A stretch of DNA of 64,000 nucleotides. Source: Mycoplasma seminis (lineage in GTDB: Bacteria; Bacillota_I; Bacilli_A; Mycoplasmatales; Metamycoplasmataceae). The position numbers were made by a program, and so were the translations under genes. Location: contig NZ_CP132191.1 of assembly GCF_030718845.1 (NCBI RefSeq), positions 620,001 to 684,000 of the forward strand, read 5' to 3'. Positions 11,828 through 22,791 of the stretch are shown here, piece by piece. Under the pieces are notes generated by a model that saw only the letters and a program-made list of their open reading frames with translations, made no database searches and was not told the origin of the DNA. How positions within the stretch are numbered: position 1 is the first letter of the stretch; each line of letters starts with the position of its first letter.

Positions 11828-13468
11828 TTATTTTCTGTTAATAAGTTCCTTTAAAAACTTATTTCTAATATTTTTATCTTCTAAAATTATTTCTTCTTTA
11901 GTTTTTAATGTATGCTGTCTTATATTTGTTATTCTGTTTTCATATCCAAATAACTCACTTGCAGTTTTAAGTAAATCTTGTTTCTTGCTACTTAAAACAT
12001 CATCACTCGCAACTTTAGGACGAGAAGCACCGACACTTTTTTCAAGAGCAGTTCAGATAAGATTATATTTCTTATTAGCTTCAAATCTAATATTGAAATC
12101 TCTATTGAAATCTCTATTGAAATCTCTTGAATTGTTGTTTTCATCATACATTAATGGAAGTGTTATGTTGTTGAATTGATTAATAGCTCATACATAAGTA
12201 TCTTGAAAATCACTTGCACGAGAATAACTTCCACCAGCAAATAATGTTAAATCATATGTATTGAATTTTCCATTTTCTCAAGGAATAGTTGTTCCTACAA
12301 TCATTTTTGCTTGTAAGTATTCTATTAATCTATTGTGATATTGTATTAGTATCTTGTGATTTGCATCTTTTTCTAAGTGTTGTGAAATAGTTTCATTATC
12401 ATCTTTTTCTACCATCATAAGTAAAAAGTCTAGATAATCATTAAGTAATTGATATTGTAGCATTTGCATCTTGATATAACTTGCTGATATTAGATTAAGA
12501 TATAAGTTCATATCATTTCCATATGTATAACTAGGATAATTTATTGAATTTTTTCCATCATTAAACACTGTAAATGAAACACTTGTATCACTGAAAATAT
12601 TAGTGCTTCCAGTTAGCAATGGATATCCATTAATTAGCACTTCATATCCATTGAAATCAGTATCACCATAATATCCAAATCAAACCTTGTTATTGTTAGT
12701 TTTTGTACCATTTTCATTTCATCATTTTTGTGCTAATCCAATACCACCAATTAAGATTTCATTGTCATATCTATTAGTTGTTGTATAGTAAGAAAATACA
12801 TCTTTATCCTTGATATTATTTACCAGTTTATTTCAACTCTCAACTTGATATGCTTCTGATGGTTTAGCAAAACTTGCTATTTGATATCTTGCACCATATT
12901 TTCTAGCATCAAGTGTAATTGTTTCTTTAGGATTAAGCAAGTTTTTAAGCTTTTCAAGTAGCATTTTGTATTCTTCCTTGCTTGCAGTAGAACCATCTTG
13001 TCTTTTAACAAGTTTTCCACTTGCAAAGTCTAAATTTCTAATGTACTTAGAAATAAATGCTATTGACGGAATATTTTGTGAAATCACACCATTACTTGAA
13101 GTGTTAATTTCAGCAATATATTTTCCTAAGTTTAAATCTTGCTTGATTTTTTCTTCCATTCAACTATTTTCTTCTACAACAGCTTCTAAATCATATCTTC
13201 AGTTTTCTTTATCAGCATAAGTTTTTCAAGTATCAGAATTTTGAAGTTTAAATGTTTTATCATACAATGCAAATGAATTACTTAATTTAGGAGTTTCAAT
13301 TTTACCCCCACCACCTTGTAAAGATGGATTATCTGTACCATCATTTCCATCACCACCAGGTTTTTTATAATCACCACCACCTAAACCAAAAATACCACAA
13401 GATACAGCACTAAATGGAACAAGCATTGTTCCAATAGCACCTAGAGTTAATCATCATTTCTTTTTCAT
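11828..13468 (-). CDS. ICE surface lipoprotein, 546 aa
   Basis: The N-terminus is a lipoprotein signal: MKKKWWLTLG, a hydrophobic core, then a lipobox with Cys in FSAVSCG at about residue 25. A Gly-rich linker (FGLGGGDYKKPGGDGND) leads into a large extracellular region rich in Asn, Tyr and Lys without a family I recognise. An in-frame 12-base repeat near 12105-12140 gives three copies of a Phe-Asn-Arg-Asp unit. Known mollicute ICEs carry one surface lipoprotein in the same neighbourhood, important for mating; the role here is inferred from that position. The start has aaagga upstream. The first 30 bases of the coding region are identical to those of the gene starting at 18920. Confidence 0.85.
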
Positions 13469-13536
13469 AACATTTCCTTTATCTAAATTTTATCAAATTT
13501 TAGAAACCTTATAAACATTAATTTAACAAAGTTAAA

Positions 13537-13758
13537 TTAAATGATACCTAGCACTGAAATTGTAATTATCACAATTAAAAATGCTAGCAATGCACCTAAA
13601 ATACTAAAAATTAGTATTTGTGCTTTTTTGTTTTTAGGATTAAAGAAATTTAAAAACTTATCTTTAAATCCATCTCTGTCTCTATTGTTATTCTTAACAA
13701 TTTGACTATTTGAAGTTGCTGTTTCTTGCACTTCATTTTCTTTTTTATTTTGTTCCAT
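13537..13758 (-). CDS. Small single-pass membrane protein, 73 aa
   Basis: A charged N-terminal half of about 45 residues (start MEQNKKENEVQE) is followed by one long hydrophobic helix at the C-terminus (ILIFSILGALLAFLIVIITI). This tail-anchored layout suggests a membrane-attached accessory of the ICE channel. The start is eight bases after the stop of the SSB-like gene, whose tail contains the ribosome site (agggggt). No family recognised. Confidence 0.75.
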   Translation of the reverse strand: MEQNKKENEVQETATSNSQIVKNNNRDRDGFKDKFLNFFNPKNKKAQILIFSILGALLAFLIVIITISVLGII

Positions 13759-13766
13759 TTTACCCC

Positions 13767-14309
13767 CTAGTAAAATTCATCATATTGTGAAGTTTCTTCT
13801 TCAGTTGCTACTGCTTGTGTTTCATTTTCAGTTGTTTCTTCTTCAACAACTTTTTCACTGTTTTGTGAAACATTTTCTTCTTCAGTTTCAACCGTTTTTG
13901 TCTCAAAATAAGGTTCATTAGTTTCTTTTTCTAATGTTTCATCCTTAATTATTTCTTGCATAGCTTCATCAATAATTAATGTTTCATATGCTTCATTTTC
14001 ATCATCAGCATATGTTTCAATTATTTTAATTTCATCAGCAATAACTTGTTCCTTGTATTGCTTTTTACCGTTTTTATCAGTTCATACAGTCTGCGAAATA
14101 TGACACACTAGTTCAATAAATTTATTGCTTTTATAATACTTCTCAAAATAGCTTGCATTTGCATTAAATGTTGTGATATTAATAAAATCACTACCATCAC
14201 TAAAATCTCTTTTGCATCTAATTTGAAAGGTATAAATTTCAGCTTTTTCACTAGGTATCTTTTTAACTGAATTCTCTGATACAAAACCACTTAAGAACAC
14301 TTTATTCAT
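13767..14309 (-). CDS. Second SSB-like OB-fold protein with acidic tail
   Basis: The product has 180 residues. The first about 105 show a shortened SSB pattern: MNKVFLSGFVSE, then IYTFQIRCKRDF, FINITTFNANASYFEKYYK and FIELVCHISQTVWTDKNGKK. The rest is a highly acidic Glu/Thr-rich tail ending in QYDEFY, nearer to the acidic-aromatic SSB tip than the partner at 11163-11765. It is the first gene of the leftward group that starts at the divergent region 14310-14354. The relation to SSB is clear from the order of conserved positions, but DNA binding is inferred. Confidence 0.8.
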
Positions 14310-14354
14310 ATAACCACCTTATGTTTTAATATAATTTCCTTGAAAGGAGAAAAT
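14310..14354. promoter_or_regulatory. Divergent promoter region between the SSB-like gene and a plus-strand gene
   Basis: Only 45 bases separate two genes that point away from each other. The stretch ttttaatataatttcc holds a TATAAT-like box usable in plus (taatat/tataat) and minus (attata/ttatat) sense. aaggag lies just before the plus-strand start and aaggtgg (minus sense) before the leftward start. The exact -35 boxes are not obvious. Confidence 0.5.
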
Positions 14355-14837
14355 TTGTATTACAAAGATATTGTAGAAATTATTGAAAATGAATTACTCA
14401 AGCACGATTATATTTGAGAAAAATTAGGAGAATGTAAAAACAATAAAATCACTTCACTTGATAACAAGAATATTCCATATAGCAATCTAATCATTCATAT
14501 AAAAGCACCAATAGACAGAATAATATTCTTTAGCTTTTTCTATCAACATAATGTTCAACTATATTTAAATCCAGATAATAAGAACATAGTAAAGAGATTT
14601 GTAGATGAAAACAATAATGTTATTAAATCTGAATTGCTATATGATAATTGAAGTGTGCAACTTCCTAATTGATTATCAAAGTTTCCAAACTCTAAATTTG
14701 TTATACTTGCACCATCAATTGAATTTGAGCATTTTCCTAGACTTAAAGCTAAAAACAATTGAATGAAATGCATTAGAGCATACAAATATGATGATGTTGA
14801 GAAGTTTTTAATATCTTTTATCAGTAAAGGTAGCTAA
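14355..14837 (+). CDS. Hypothetical protein, the only plus-strand gene inside the ICE besides the IS
   Basis: The product has 160 residues, with no family recognised and no signal peptide or membrane helix. It starts with TTG at 14355, supported by aaaggaga six bases upstream and by the lack of any ATG until far downstream. Four TGA codons are read as Trp. The frame ends just inside a terminator. The opposite orientation, own promoter and own terminator mark it as an independently expressed cargo gene, set between the transfer genes and the accessory block. It could be a regulator, inhibitor or cargo function; the sequence does not decide. Confidence 0.75.
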
Positions 14838-14855
14838 ATGCTATCTTTTTTTCTT
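14829..14855 (+). terminator. Rho-independent terminator of the plus-strand gene
   Basis: ggtagc and gctatc form a six-pair stem (one G-U) around taaat, directly followed by ttttttt. It separates the plus-strand gene from the convergent gene that ends at 14856. Confidence 0.75.
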
Positions 14856-15401
14856 TTATTTTAATTCTTTAACAGTTTCGCTTCAACTATCACCAGAAAT
14901 CATACAACCAGCAGTATATATGAAATCTTTTTCAAGATAATATTCATAGAGTTTCTGTTGTAATTCTTTATCTAAAACTTCAATTGAATTTATTTTTCCT
15001 ATAAAAGGAGAAATTAGACAATAATTTGTGTTATATTTAGTAGCTCAAAAAATATCAGTAAATCTAGAATTTAGTATGTTTTTACGATAAATATCTTCAA
15101 GCTTGTCAGTTATTTCTTTTGTATTTAGTAATTTATCACTGAAAAAATAGATAATAAATGAATAATAATCAGTATTTCCTACTCTTGCATCTCAATATGT
15201 AATTGCACCTTGAGTTTTTTTGTTATTTAACCGATACCTATCTTCAGCATTGCTAAATACTTGAAAACAACAATCACCACAATGAAATAAACCCGAATAA
15301 TTATTTTCTGTATCTCAAGTATTAAATTTATTGCATTCTTCAAAGCTATGAATAGTTATTCTCTCTTCACCCGTATGATAACTATAGAAATATTTCTTCA
15401 T
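14856..15401 (-). CDS. Hypothetical ICE protein with CxxC, paralogue of the next gene
   Basis: The 181-residue product resembles the protein at 15405-16040. Both begin with a Met-Lys/Asn-Lys-Tyr stretch (MKKYFYSYHTGEERI here), have a Cys pair spaced two apart in a similar place (HCGDCCFQVF here, HCDNC there), and share Tyr/Phe-rich segments further on. The Cys pair hints at metal or redox chemistry. aaagga precedes the start, which lies three bases after the partner's stop. No known family recognised. The pair probably arose by tandem duplication. Confidence 0.7.
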
Positions 15402-15404
15402 AAG

Positions 15405-16040
15405 TTAATCCTTTAATACTTCATTTACCTTGATTTCTACTGAATCAAGATATTCACCATTTTTTCACGAATAATATTCTTTATCAAAACTATCAATAAA
15501 GTGTTGATATTTTTTATCTCACATTTGATAATTTTTTTCATATGCTTTTAATGCATATAACTCACTCTCAAATCCAATAACATTCTCATATCAGAAACTA
15601 CTCCAGAAATTATTAACTACATTAAAATATGGAGTTATAAAACTTAATTTAGTAGCTTGTGTTTCATTATCAATTACTAAAATATTCTTTACTTCTTGAT
15701 GTAAAAACTTTTGATATATCTTTTTAAGTTTATTTAATACTTTTTTATAACTTAATAATTCATCACTTGCAAAGTATAAGAATGTTTCCATTGTTTTGCT
15801 TTTATCTTTTTCATCAAAGCAAAATACTTTTCAATTCATTTTTTCACTCTCAAGAAAATCATTTTTAACTATTTCTTTACAGTTATCACAATGAAACTGA
15901 AATACTTTATTACTAAAACTTGTTTTACCAAATCCAAGATTATTTGAATTCTGATTTTCTTTAGATGCATATAATTCAAAACTAGGATTAATACTAATAA
16001 AATCATCACCTAAAGAATAAATGTAATAATACTTATTCAT
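15405..16040 (-). CDS. Hypothetical ICE protein with CxxC, paralogue of the preceding gene
   Basis: The 211-residue product starts MNKYYYIYSLGDDFI and has the Cys pair in FQFHCDNCKEIVKN at about residues 50-60. A charged helical middle is followed by a Trp/Tyr-rich part. It is soluble, with no signal peptide. aaaggtgg lies ahead of the start. It is adjacent to and alignable with the protein encoded at 14856-15401. Function unknown. Confidence 0.7.
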
Positions 16041-16056
16041 AAACCACCTTTAAGCA

Positions 16057-16620
16057 TTATAAAGTGTAAGCATCGCTGTTATCTTCACCATTAGTTGCAA
16101 TAAACATTTCATCTAAAACATCGCTAAATTTTGCATTAATGAAATCTCTTTTTAAATCATCTTCATCATATTCTTCAAAATCATTTTCATATTCATCAAC
16201 TTTAATATAATCACCATAAATATTTTTATGGTTTAATTGATATGCTAAATTAAGATACCTAGCATCAATACCATTTTCTTTTAAATTAGCATCAACAGTT
16301 TCTCTTAATTCATCTTCAGTTGTATATTCATTGTCGCTTTTTCAATCTGAATACTCATTGCTTAAGTTAAAATAATCTAAATCACCATCAGCAAGGTACT
16401 CAATATCTTGCATCATATGCTTGATATCTTCTTCAGATACTTCTTGTGCTAATGCATTTAGCACTTTAGCAGACAGTGTTGTTTCATTATCAAGTGAAAC
16501 AAACTCACTACTATCAAGTGCATTCATTGTGTTTTTAATGTATTCTTTAGTTTCTTCACTATATGAAGAGTTTTTTAAATATTCTAAATATTTTGCATAT
16601 TCTAAATCTGTTGCAAACAT
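16057..16620 (-). CDS. Hypothetical acidic ICE protein, 187 aa
   Basis: Not recognised. It is strongly acidic throughout (for example DEYENDFEEYDEDDLKRDF), soluble, and probably helical. The ATG at 16620 overlaps the stop of the long coiled-coil membrane protein as TAATG, so translation is likely coupled. The overall charge and small size resemble the antirestriction or DNA-mimic proteins found on conjugative elements, but no specific similarity supports that reading. Confidence 0.7.
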
Positions 16621-18920
16621 TATTTACCACCTTTTAAATTGTTTTGTAATTTTTGTATATTGTTATCAGTGAAAAACATTTCAAGTACTTCTTCTTCCTT
16701 AAGAAATGTTTTGTATTCTAAAGCATAAGAACTAATTTGTTTTTCTTTTTTACCTAAAAACATAAATCCAGTACTATGCTTTTTTAACTCTTTAATAACA
16801 TCTGTTCCAAGTATTTCAGCATATTTGCTACTTGTTCCATATTCTCTCAGTGAAATATCAAGTTTTTCTTTTAAATCTTGTATCTCATAGATTTTATTTT
16901 CTTGCAATCATTGCTTGAATTCACCTACTAATCTACCATTATCAAGTAGTTGTAGTGTGTATCTAATTTTCTTATCAGTAGTAATAGTAATCACCTTTAG
17001 TTTAATTACTTTAGTTTTGCTTTTCTTAGCAATTAAAACAATAATAAGAGCAATGATAACAACTAAAAGAACTGTATTAAGAGCTATAAGTGCAATTAAT
17101 GCATCATTATTATTTTGAATAACAACTTGTTTATTGTCTTGATTTTTATCTTCATCAGCTTTTTCAGCTACAGCATATTTAGCTTCTAATGTAGCTTTTT
17201 TGTCTTTTAAGATACCAAGTTGTTTTTCTTTAGCAAGTAATTCATCCACAAGTAGTTTTAAAGTATCTTCTAATTCAGCTATCTTTTCTTTATTAGCTTC
17301 ATTATCTTTTTGTAATTGTTGCACTTGTGCTTTTAATGATGCAATATCATCAAGCAATTTTGCAACTTCATTATTTTTAGTATCAATTGCATTATTTACT
17401 TCTTCAAGTGTTTCTAAGTTAGAAACTTCATCTTTAGGAGCTTCTTCACTAGGTTGCTTTACAGCTAAATTAGGTAAATTATTTTTAAATTCTTTAAGAG
17501 CATTATATTCATTTCATAACTTATCTTTAAGTGAAATAGCTTCATTGATATCTAAACTTCTTAATGGAGTATCAAATAGCAATGGATTTTGTAGCATTTT
17601 GTTGTATCCAGATAAATCTATAGCTTTAAACTCTTGTGTTTCTTTATATTTATCTTCTATACCATTAAGTAGATATGAAATTTCAGTTTCATAAGGTTTT
17701 AAAACAAGGTTATAAAGTGGATTAATATTTTTATTAATAATTCATCCATTGATTTTTTCTAGTGCTTTATATTTATTTCTAAAATCATATTTATCACTCA
17801 GAATATTAATCGTGAAATCATCTCAATTTGATTTTAGTATAGTATCCATAAATGAATTATCATATCCATCTTTATTTCATAAGTTATATCTCTCTAATTC
17901 TCAATGGATTTTTTGAGTATCATTCTTATCTCTTTTAAAGTAAGCAATAATATTTTCACTAAATTGTTTTAAATTATCTTTATAACCATTTAAAAGTGTT
18001 TCTTTATCTCAATTTTGAATATGAAACATATTAGGAATTTGCTTATTAGCATCTTTATATTCAGTAATCACTTCTTGTTGTGAAACTATTTCATCAAATA
18101 ATTTCTCAAACTCTCGGATATAAAGTAAAACAGGTTCAGGTACTGCTTCATATTTAGAAAAATCATTTCTTTTATAATCACTAATAATTTTTTCCTTAAA
18201 AGCTTGTTGAAGTTTTGTAATTGTTTCATCACTTAATAATTTGATTTTATCTTTTTCACTCTGTCAATTGTGTAAATCAAATTTCATTATGTTATAAATG
18301 TTATTTACCAAAATCTCTCAAGTAAATGAACTTTTATATATTGAATTAGTACTGTGAGTAAATTCTTTAACATAAATTAAAAATATTAAATAATACATTC
18401 TCTTATTGAATTTCTCTAATTCATCCACAGGAATATTTTTATCTTTTAATAAAAAGAATGCTTCATCAAACTCTTTTGCTAAATCCACATCACTGTCTTT
18501 AGAGATTAATTTAAGAACTTCATTTACTTTTTTACTATGTATGAATTCTTCTACATCAGCATTATTATCATAGTGGTTCAAATCTTTAAGTAATTGAATA
18601 ATTTCAGTTTCATATTTATCTTTATCATCAACTGGATTAATATTCTTTTCATAATTAAAGTATTTTTCAACTACATCATTTCATTTTTCAATACTAAAAA
18701 AATCACTTAAATATTTTGTATCCTTATATTCATAACCTAATGTATTAAATCTTAGAATTCAATTATTAATTTTTCTAGGTATATCAAAATAAGTCTCTTT
18801 ATTGCTTCCTACCGGACCCTTTATTTTGTGTTTTCTAGTTTCAACACTCAATGTTGTTAAGGGAGCTACAACACTTATTGTACTCACAGTACCTAGAGTT
18901 AATCATCATTTCTTTTTCAT
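16620..18920 (-). CDS. Large exported coiled-coil protein with C-terminal TM and cytoplasmic tail
   Basis: The frame is continuous for 766 residues. The N-terminus is a signal peptide (MKKKWWLTLG, then a hydrophobic core) without a lipobox Cys. A long extracellular helical region follows, with a heptad-rich coiled coil at about residues 520-590 (AQVQQLQKDNEANKEKIAEL). One TM helix lies at about 605-632 (ALNTVLLVVIIALIIVLIA). A basic cytoplasmic tail of about 130 residues includes WLQENKIYEIQDLKEKLDIS. It would span the cell envelope with both faces exposed, suitable for mating contact or scaffolding the channel. aaggtgg precedes the start, which overlaps the upstream stop as TAATG. No family recognised. 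Confidence 0.8.
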
Positions 18921-20875
18921 TAAGCTTTTACCACCTTATTTAATAAATCACTTGCACGAATATATAATTCTTCTTTTTTAATATCAAATTCACATCTAAA
19001 CTTAAATCAATCAATTAATTCTTCAACTAAATCCTTATTAGGTAATTTTGAGATTTCATCACAAATATATTTTTTGAATTTATTAATTTCAGCATTAGAA
19101 CATTTAGTTAATTCATAGACATTTTCATCAAAATCTCTACCAGCAACATCAATAATGATTTTGTCTTTTTTAATTGTGATATCTTCAAATGCATAATACC
19201 AATCTAAATATTTTCTTCTTGAGAATTCTTTAATAACTTCTTGTTTATAGATTTCACATAGCTTTTCAACACCACCATCAATTTGCACTGTTTTATCCGC
19301 TATTGAATTAAATTTTATATAATTTACTCATTTCTCTCCTTTTTTGTTTTGCATCTCTTCTCAGTATGATTTCTTGAAATGCTTGTTATCAAATTTATAA
19401 TTTGCTATTTCCTTAAGTTGCTTGCATAAAGTCTTATCAGCAAGAGTATCTAATTCAGCTAAAATAAACTTCTTAAACTTATTAATTTCAGCTTCATTAG
19501 CTTCTTCAAACCTAAAAGTTTTCTTATCTTTTTTAAATACACTAGGAATTGCAATAGTATCTTTTCCTACATACAATCCACTAAGTAATTCAAACCATTT
19601 TAAATAGCTATTGCTATCAAAATCCTTGATTTCTTCCTTAACTAATTCAGATAAGGTTTTAATATCACCTTTTAGCTCAATTGCATCCTTTTTCAACATT
19701 ATTATTAATTTACTCATAACTCTCCTTTTTTTAATGTTTATTCAAAACATTTTTAATACTTGATATTCTTTAATAGTCTGAATTCTTCAACAATATTCTT
19801 CTACATATAAGAAATCATTTGTTTTCATCTCTTTATACAGTGATAAATAATCAAAGTAAAAAACATATTCAGAATTCAATCCATTAATTTTAAAATCTTC
19901 ATCTAGCAATACTTTTAAATCGCTTATTTGAAAGAAATTGTTTTCTTTACAATACTTAGTAAAATCATTTACTAAAATACCGCTTTTATATTCACTAAGT
20001 TGTTTCTGTTTAATACCATCATTTACTTCCTTAAGTATCTCTAAGGACTTTTCATACAATGCTTCAAAATTTATTACTCTATCCCAAATATCACTTCCAA
20101 GAAAATCCATCTTGAATTTTCCATCATAGAATTTTGATGCTACAGCACAATGTAAGCAAAGTAATTGATGAATAATTAATATTTCTTTTTGTCTTTTACT
20201 TAGTTCCAATTGCATATTGTTGTTAAGATGCTTCATCATTACATATCACATTGCATAATAATTTCATTTTTGTTGCAAGTTATCACTTTTTTCAAACTCT
20301 CTTGATATGTAAATACACTTATTATCAATATCAATAATCCCAATTGTTCCTTGTAATTTTGTTGCAGTTTTAAAACTGTATCCATTTGCAGTTAAAAGTT
20401 GTTTAAAAGCATTTAAACTTGCTTCCACTACATTTTCCTTATCAATCATCCGAAACCTTGCATTTGCTAATCATTGAGTGATATTTAAGTTATCTTTAAC
20501 ATTAAACAACTCATAAAAGAACACCTTATTTTGTTTTGTTTCTTTAATTTGATATGTTCCAAGTGGATATAAGATATTTTCAGACGAAACATTTTTAACC
20601 AATTGTGTTCATCCATATTCTTCAAACTGTGCTTTAAAGAATAAATAACCTTGCTTAACACTTTTATATGTTTCATCCATACTTTTTCCATACAAATACA
20701 TTAAGGTTCAAACATTGAATTGATTAAATTGTTTTGAAACGAAAGATAAAAACTCAGTAAATTTTCTAGGTTCGCTAAAAACATTTTTTGCAGTTATTTT
20801 AACTACTGCTAAATAATCAACAATTTTCTCATTGAAAGTTTTTCTATCTAGTTGTTCGTAGTTATTTCAATCCAT
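18920..20875 (-). CDS. ArdC-like protein read in frame into an internally duplicated domain
   Basis: One frame of 651 codons without TAA or TAG. Residues 1 to about 300 resemble ArdC-type antirestriction proteins: an N-terminal part (FTEFLSFVSKQFNQFNVWTL) like the ArdC ssDNA-binding domain, then an IDIDNKCIYISREF strand and a helical part where the metallopeptidase would be, but without a clear HExxH. From about residue 387 two copies of an 80-residue unit follow (LKWFELLSG...EAEINKFKKFI and LDWYYAFED...NAEINKFKKYI). An internal ATG at 19717 with a strong aaaggaga may start this half separately. The start at 20875 overlaps the traG stop as TAATG. The ArdC relation is moderate, and whether one or two products are made is open. 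Confidence 0.65.
19718..19731 (-). promoter_or_regulatory. Internal ribosome-binding site inside the ArdC-like frame
   Basis: In the minus strand aaaaaaaggagagtt directly precedes an in-frame ATG at 19717 (MSKLIIMLKK). The same bases are translated as KKRRV by the longer frame. This is the strongest such site in the area and suggests that the C-terminal half (18920-19717, 265 residues) is also made on its own. Confidence 0.6.
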
Positions 20876-22791
20876 TATTTTTCCTTATCTTTAAGCATAA
20901 ATTTTCAAGTACTTGCATTGTATTTTTCCATCAGTGGTTGTATATTAATTTCTTCAATTTCTTCTTCAACATTTTGAATTGAAAATGTATCAAAATCAAA
21001 TACTTGTGTTATTTCAATATCATCTCTAGTAAAATCGTTTTCATAAACTGTTTCATTTTTATGATATTCATAAAACATTTGTGGAGCTATCATCACAGGT
21101 TTATTACCAGCAGTAAAAACAATTATATTTTTAGAGTTTTTATTCTTTAATTCATCAACACTAAGCAATTCTTTTTCTTGCTCGGATACATTTTCACTAG
21201 TACCACTTTTAGAAGTTGTAGTAGATTTTCTTTTAATAGTCTTTTTACCAAGGAGTTTTGAAATAGTTTCAAGTGTATTAATTGAATTAGTTTCAAGATA
21301 ATAAAGCAACCGTGCTTGATTTTTAATCAGCTCATCAGTTTTATCTCTTCCACCATATTTAGCAAGTTGCTCAAAGTCTTGCAACACTAAACAGAAAAAG
21401 ATTTTTCTAGAACGAGAAATACTCATTCAATTTGCTATATCCACATTAGGAAGTGAATTAAACTCTTCCAGCATAAAACGAAGTGGAACGGACAATTTTC
21501 CATTATTAGTTTCTTGAGTAATAGCAATAGCATTTTGATAAAGTTGAGTAATGAAAAGTGAAATCAAGAACTTTTTATTTGTTTCAGCATCGTTATATTT
21601 AATATAAACAGCAAACGGTTGTTTTGTATCTCTTAGCATCGCTTTAAAATCAAAGTTATCTTTACTTGTAAGTTGTACTATCTCGGGACTAGAAGCAAAC
21701 TTAGAACATAAATCTGTTGAGTTAGCAAGCATAGAAGTAAAAGTATCCTTATTAGTACTGAAATAAGTTTCTCAACTAGTATAAATCCGTTTTCATTCAT
21801 CATTCTTGTATCTGTATTTTTGTAATATTTCAATTCATTTACCTTTTTTAAAGTAATTTTCATTTAAGAAATACATAACATTTGCAAGTGAGAAATCATT
21901 CAAAGTAAATGTTTCATCTTCAAGTGAATATAACAGCATAAACTTCAGCACAAGTTCAATAATGTTTTTACCTTGTCTCTCTCAAATGTTGTTTTCTTGA
22001 TTACCTTGAGATATGGATTTTAATGTTGCATCTACCACTTCAGCAATATTTTCATAAGCACGAGAAATTTCATATTCACCAATTGCTTCTTTAGGTTTAT
22101 TATGTACTTGTTCCCAAGCAAGTTTTAATGGATTTCATTTAATTGATTTTCTAGTATCAGATAAATCTAGTACAACAATTTTGTATCCATTTTGCAACAA
22201 GATATTTCCACTAGATGCAAGTATTTCACCTTTAGGGTCGCTGATAACCATATTGCTTTTATCTTTAATACTTGCTAAATATTCAATATTAGGAAGTAAG
22301 ATTTTTTGAGTTTTACCACTTCCAGCAGTACCAATAATAATGCTGTGAGTATCATTCTTATTTGCATAAAACTTATTCTTAATTCTTCCTAAGCAAAAAC
22401 CATTAATACCACCTTTAAAAGTTTTCTTGAATTTGCTTCAGCTTCCAGCAGAAGTTTCTTCATTGTATAATCAACCATCGTTTTCATCAGCTTTAGATTT
22501 CTTATTTTTGATTAATGGATAAATAATTAAATAGAGCCAAGAACATAAACTACCAATTAGTGGTATTAATACATTTCACAAGCGATACATTTTTCAAGCA
22601 TCAACACTTCATATCACATTGATACCAGTTCAAAAACTTGTTTCCTTAAGTATTCATTGTTTAACCACACCACTACCAGATACAAATATTTGTAATATTA
22701 CAAACATTAAAAATGTAAGTACTAGTGGAATTAATCCAAAACATAGAAACAGTTTAATAATTAATCAAAATTTATTACTTCTTGCTAGCAT
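20875..22791 (-). CDS. traG: TraG/VirD4-type coupling ATPase
   Basis: The 638-residue product has two N-terminal TM segments (residues about 8-38 and 70-93), then the FtsK/HerA-like ATPase domain. Walker A is GTAGSGKTQ at about 154-162, followed by NMVISDPKGEI, and Walker B is RFMLEEFNSLPN at about 441-452. Further conserved pieces are SRSRKIFFCLVLQDFEQL and YYLETN. It links the relaxase-DNA complex to the channel at the membrane. Both ends overlap neighbours as TAATG, with the relaxase upstream and the ArdC-like gene downstream. The C-terminal extension is Ser/Thr- and Glu-rich. Equivalent to the TraG gene of known mycoplasma ICEs. Confidence 0.93.

Noticed and set aside
12105-12140. Twelve-base tandem repeat in the lipoprotein gene as a phase switch
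   Set aside because: The unit is a multiple of three, so slippage would change length but not the frame; noted as a minor length variation only.
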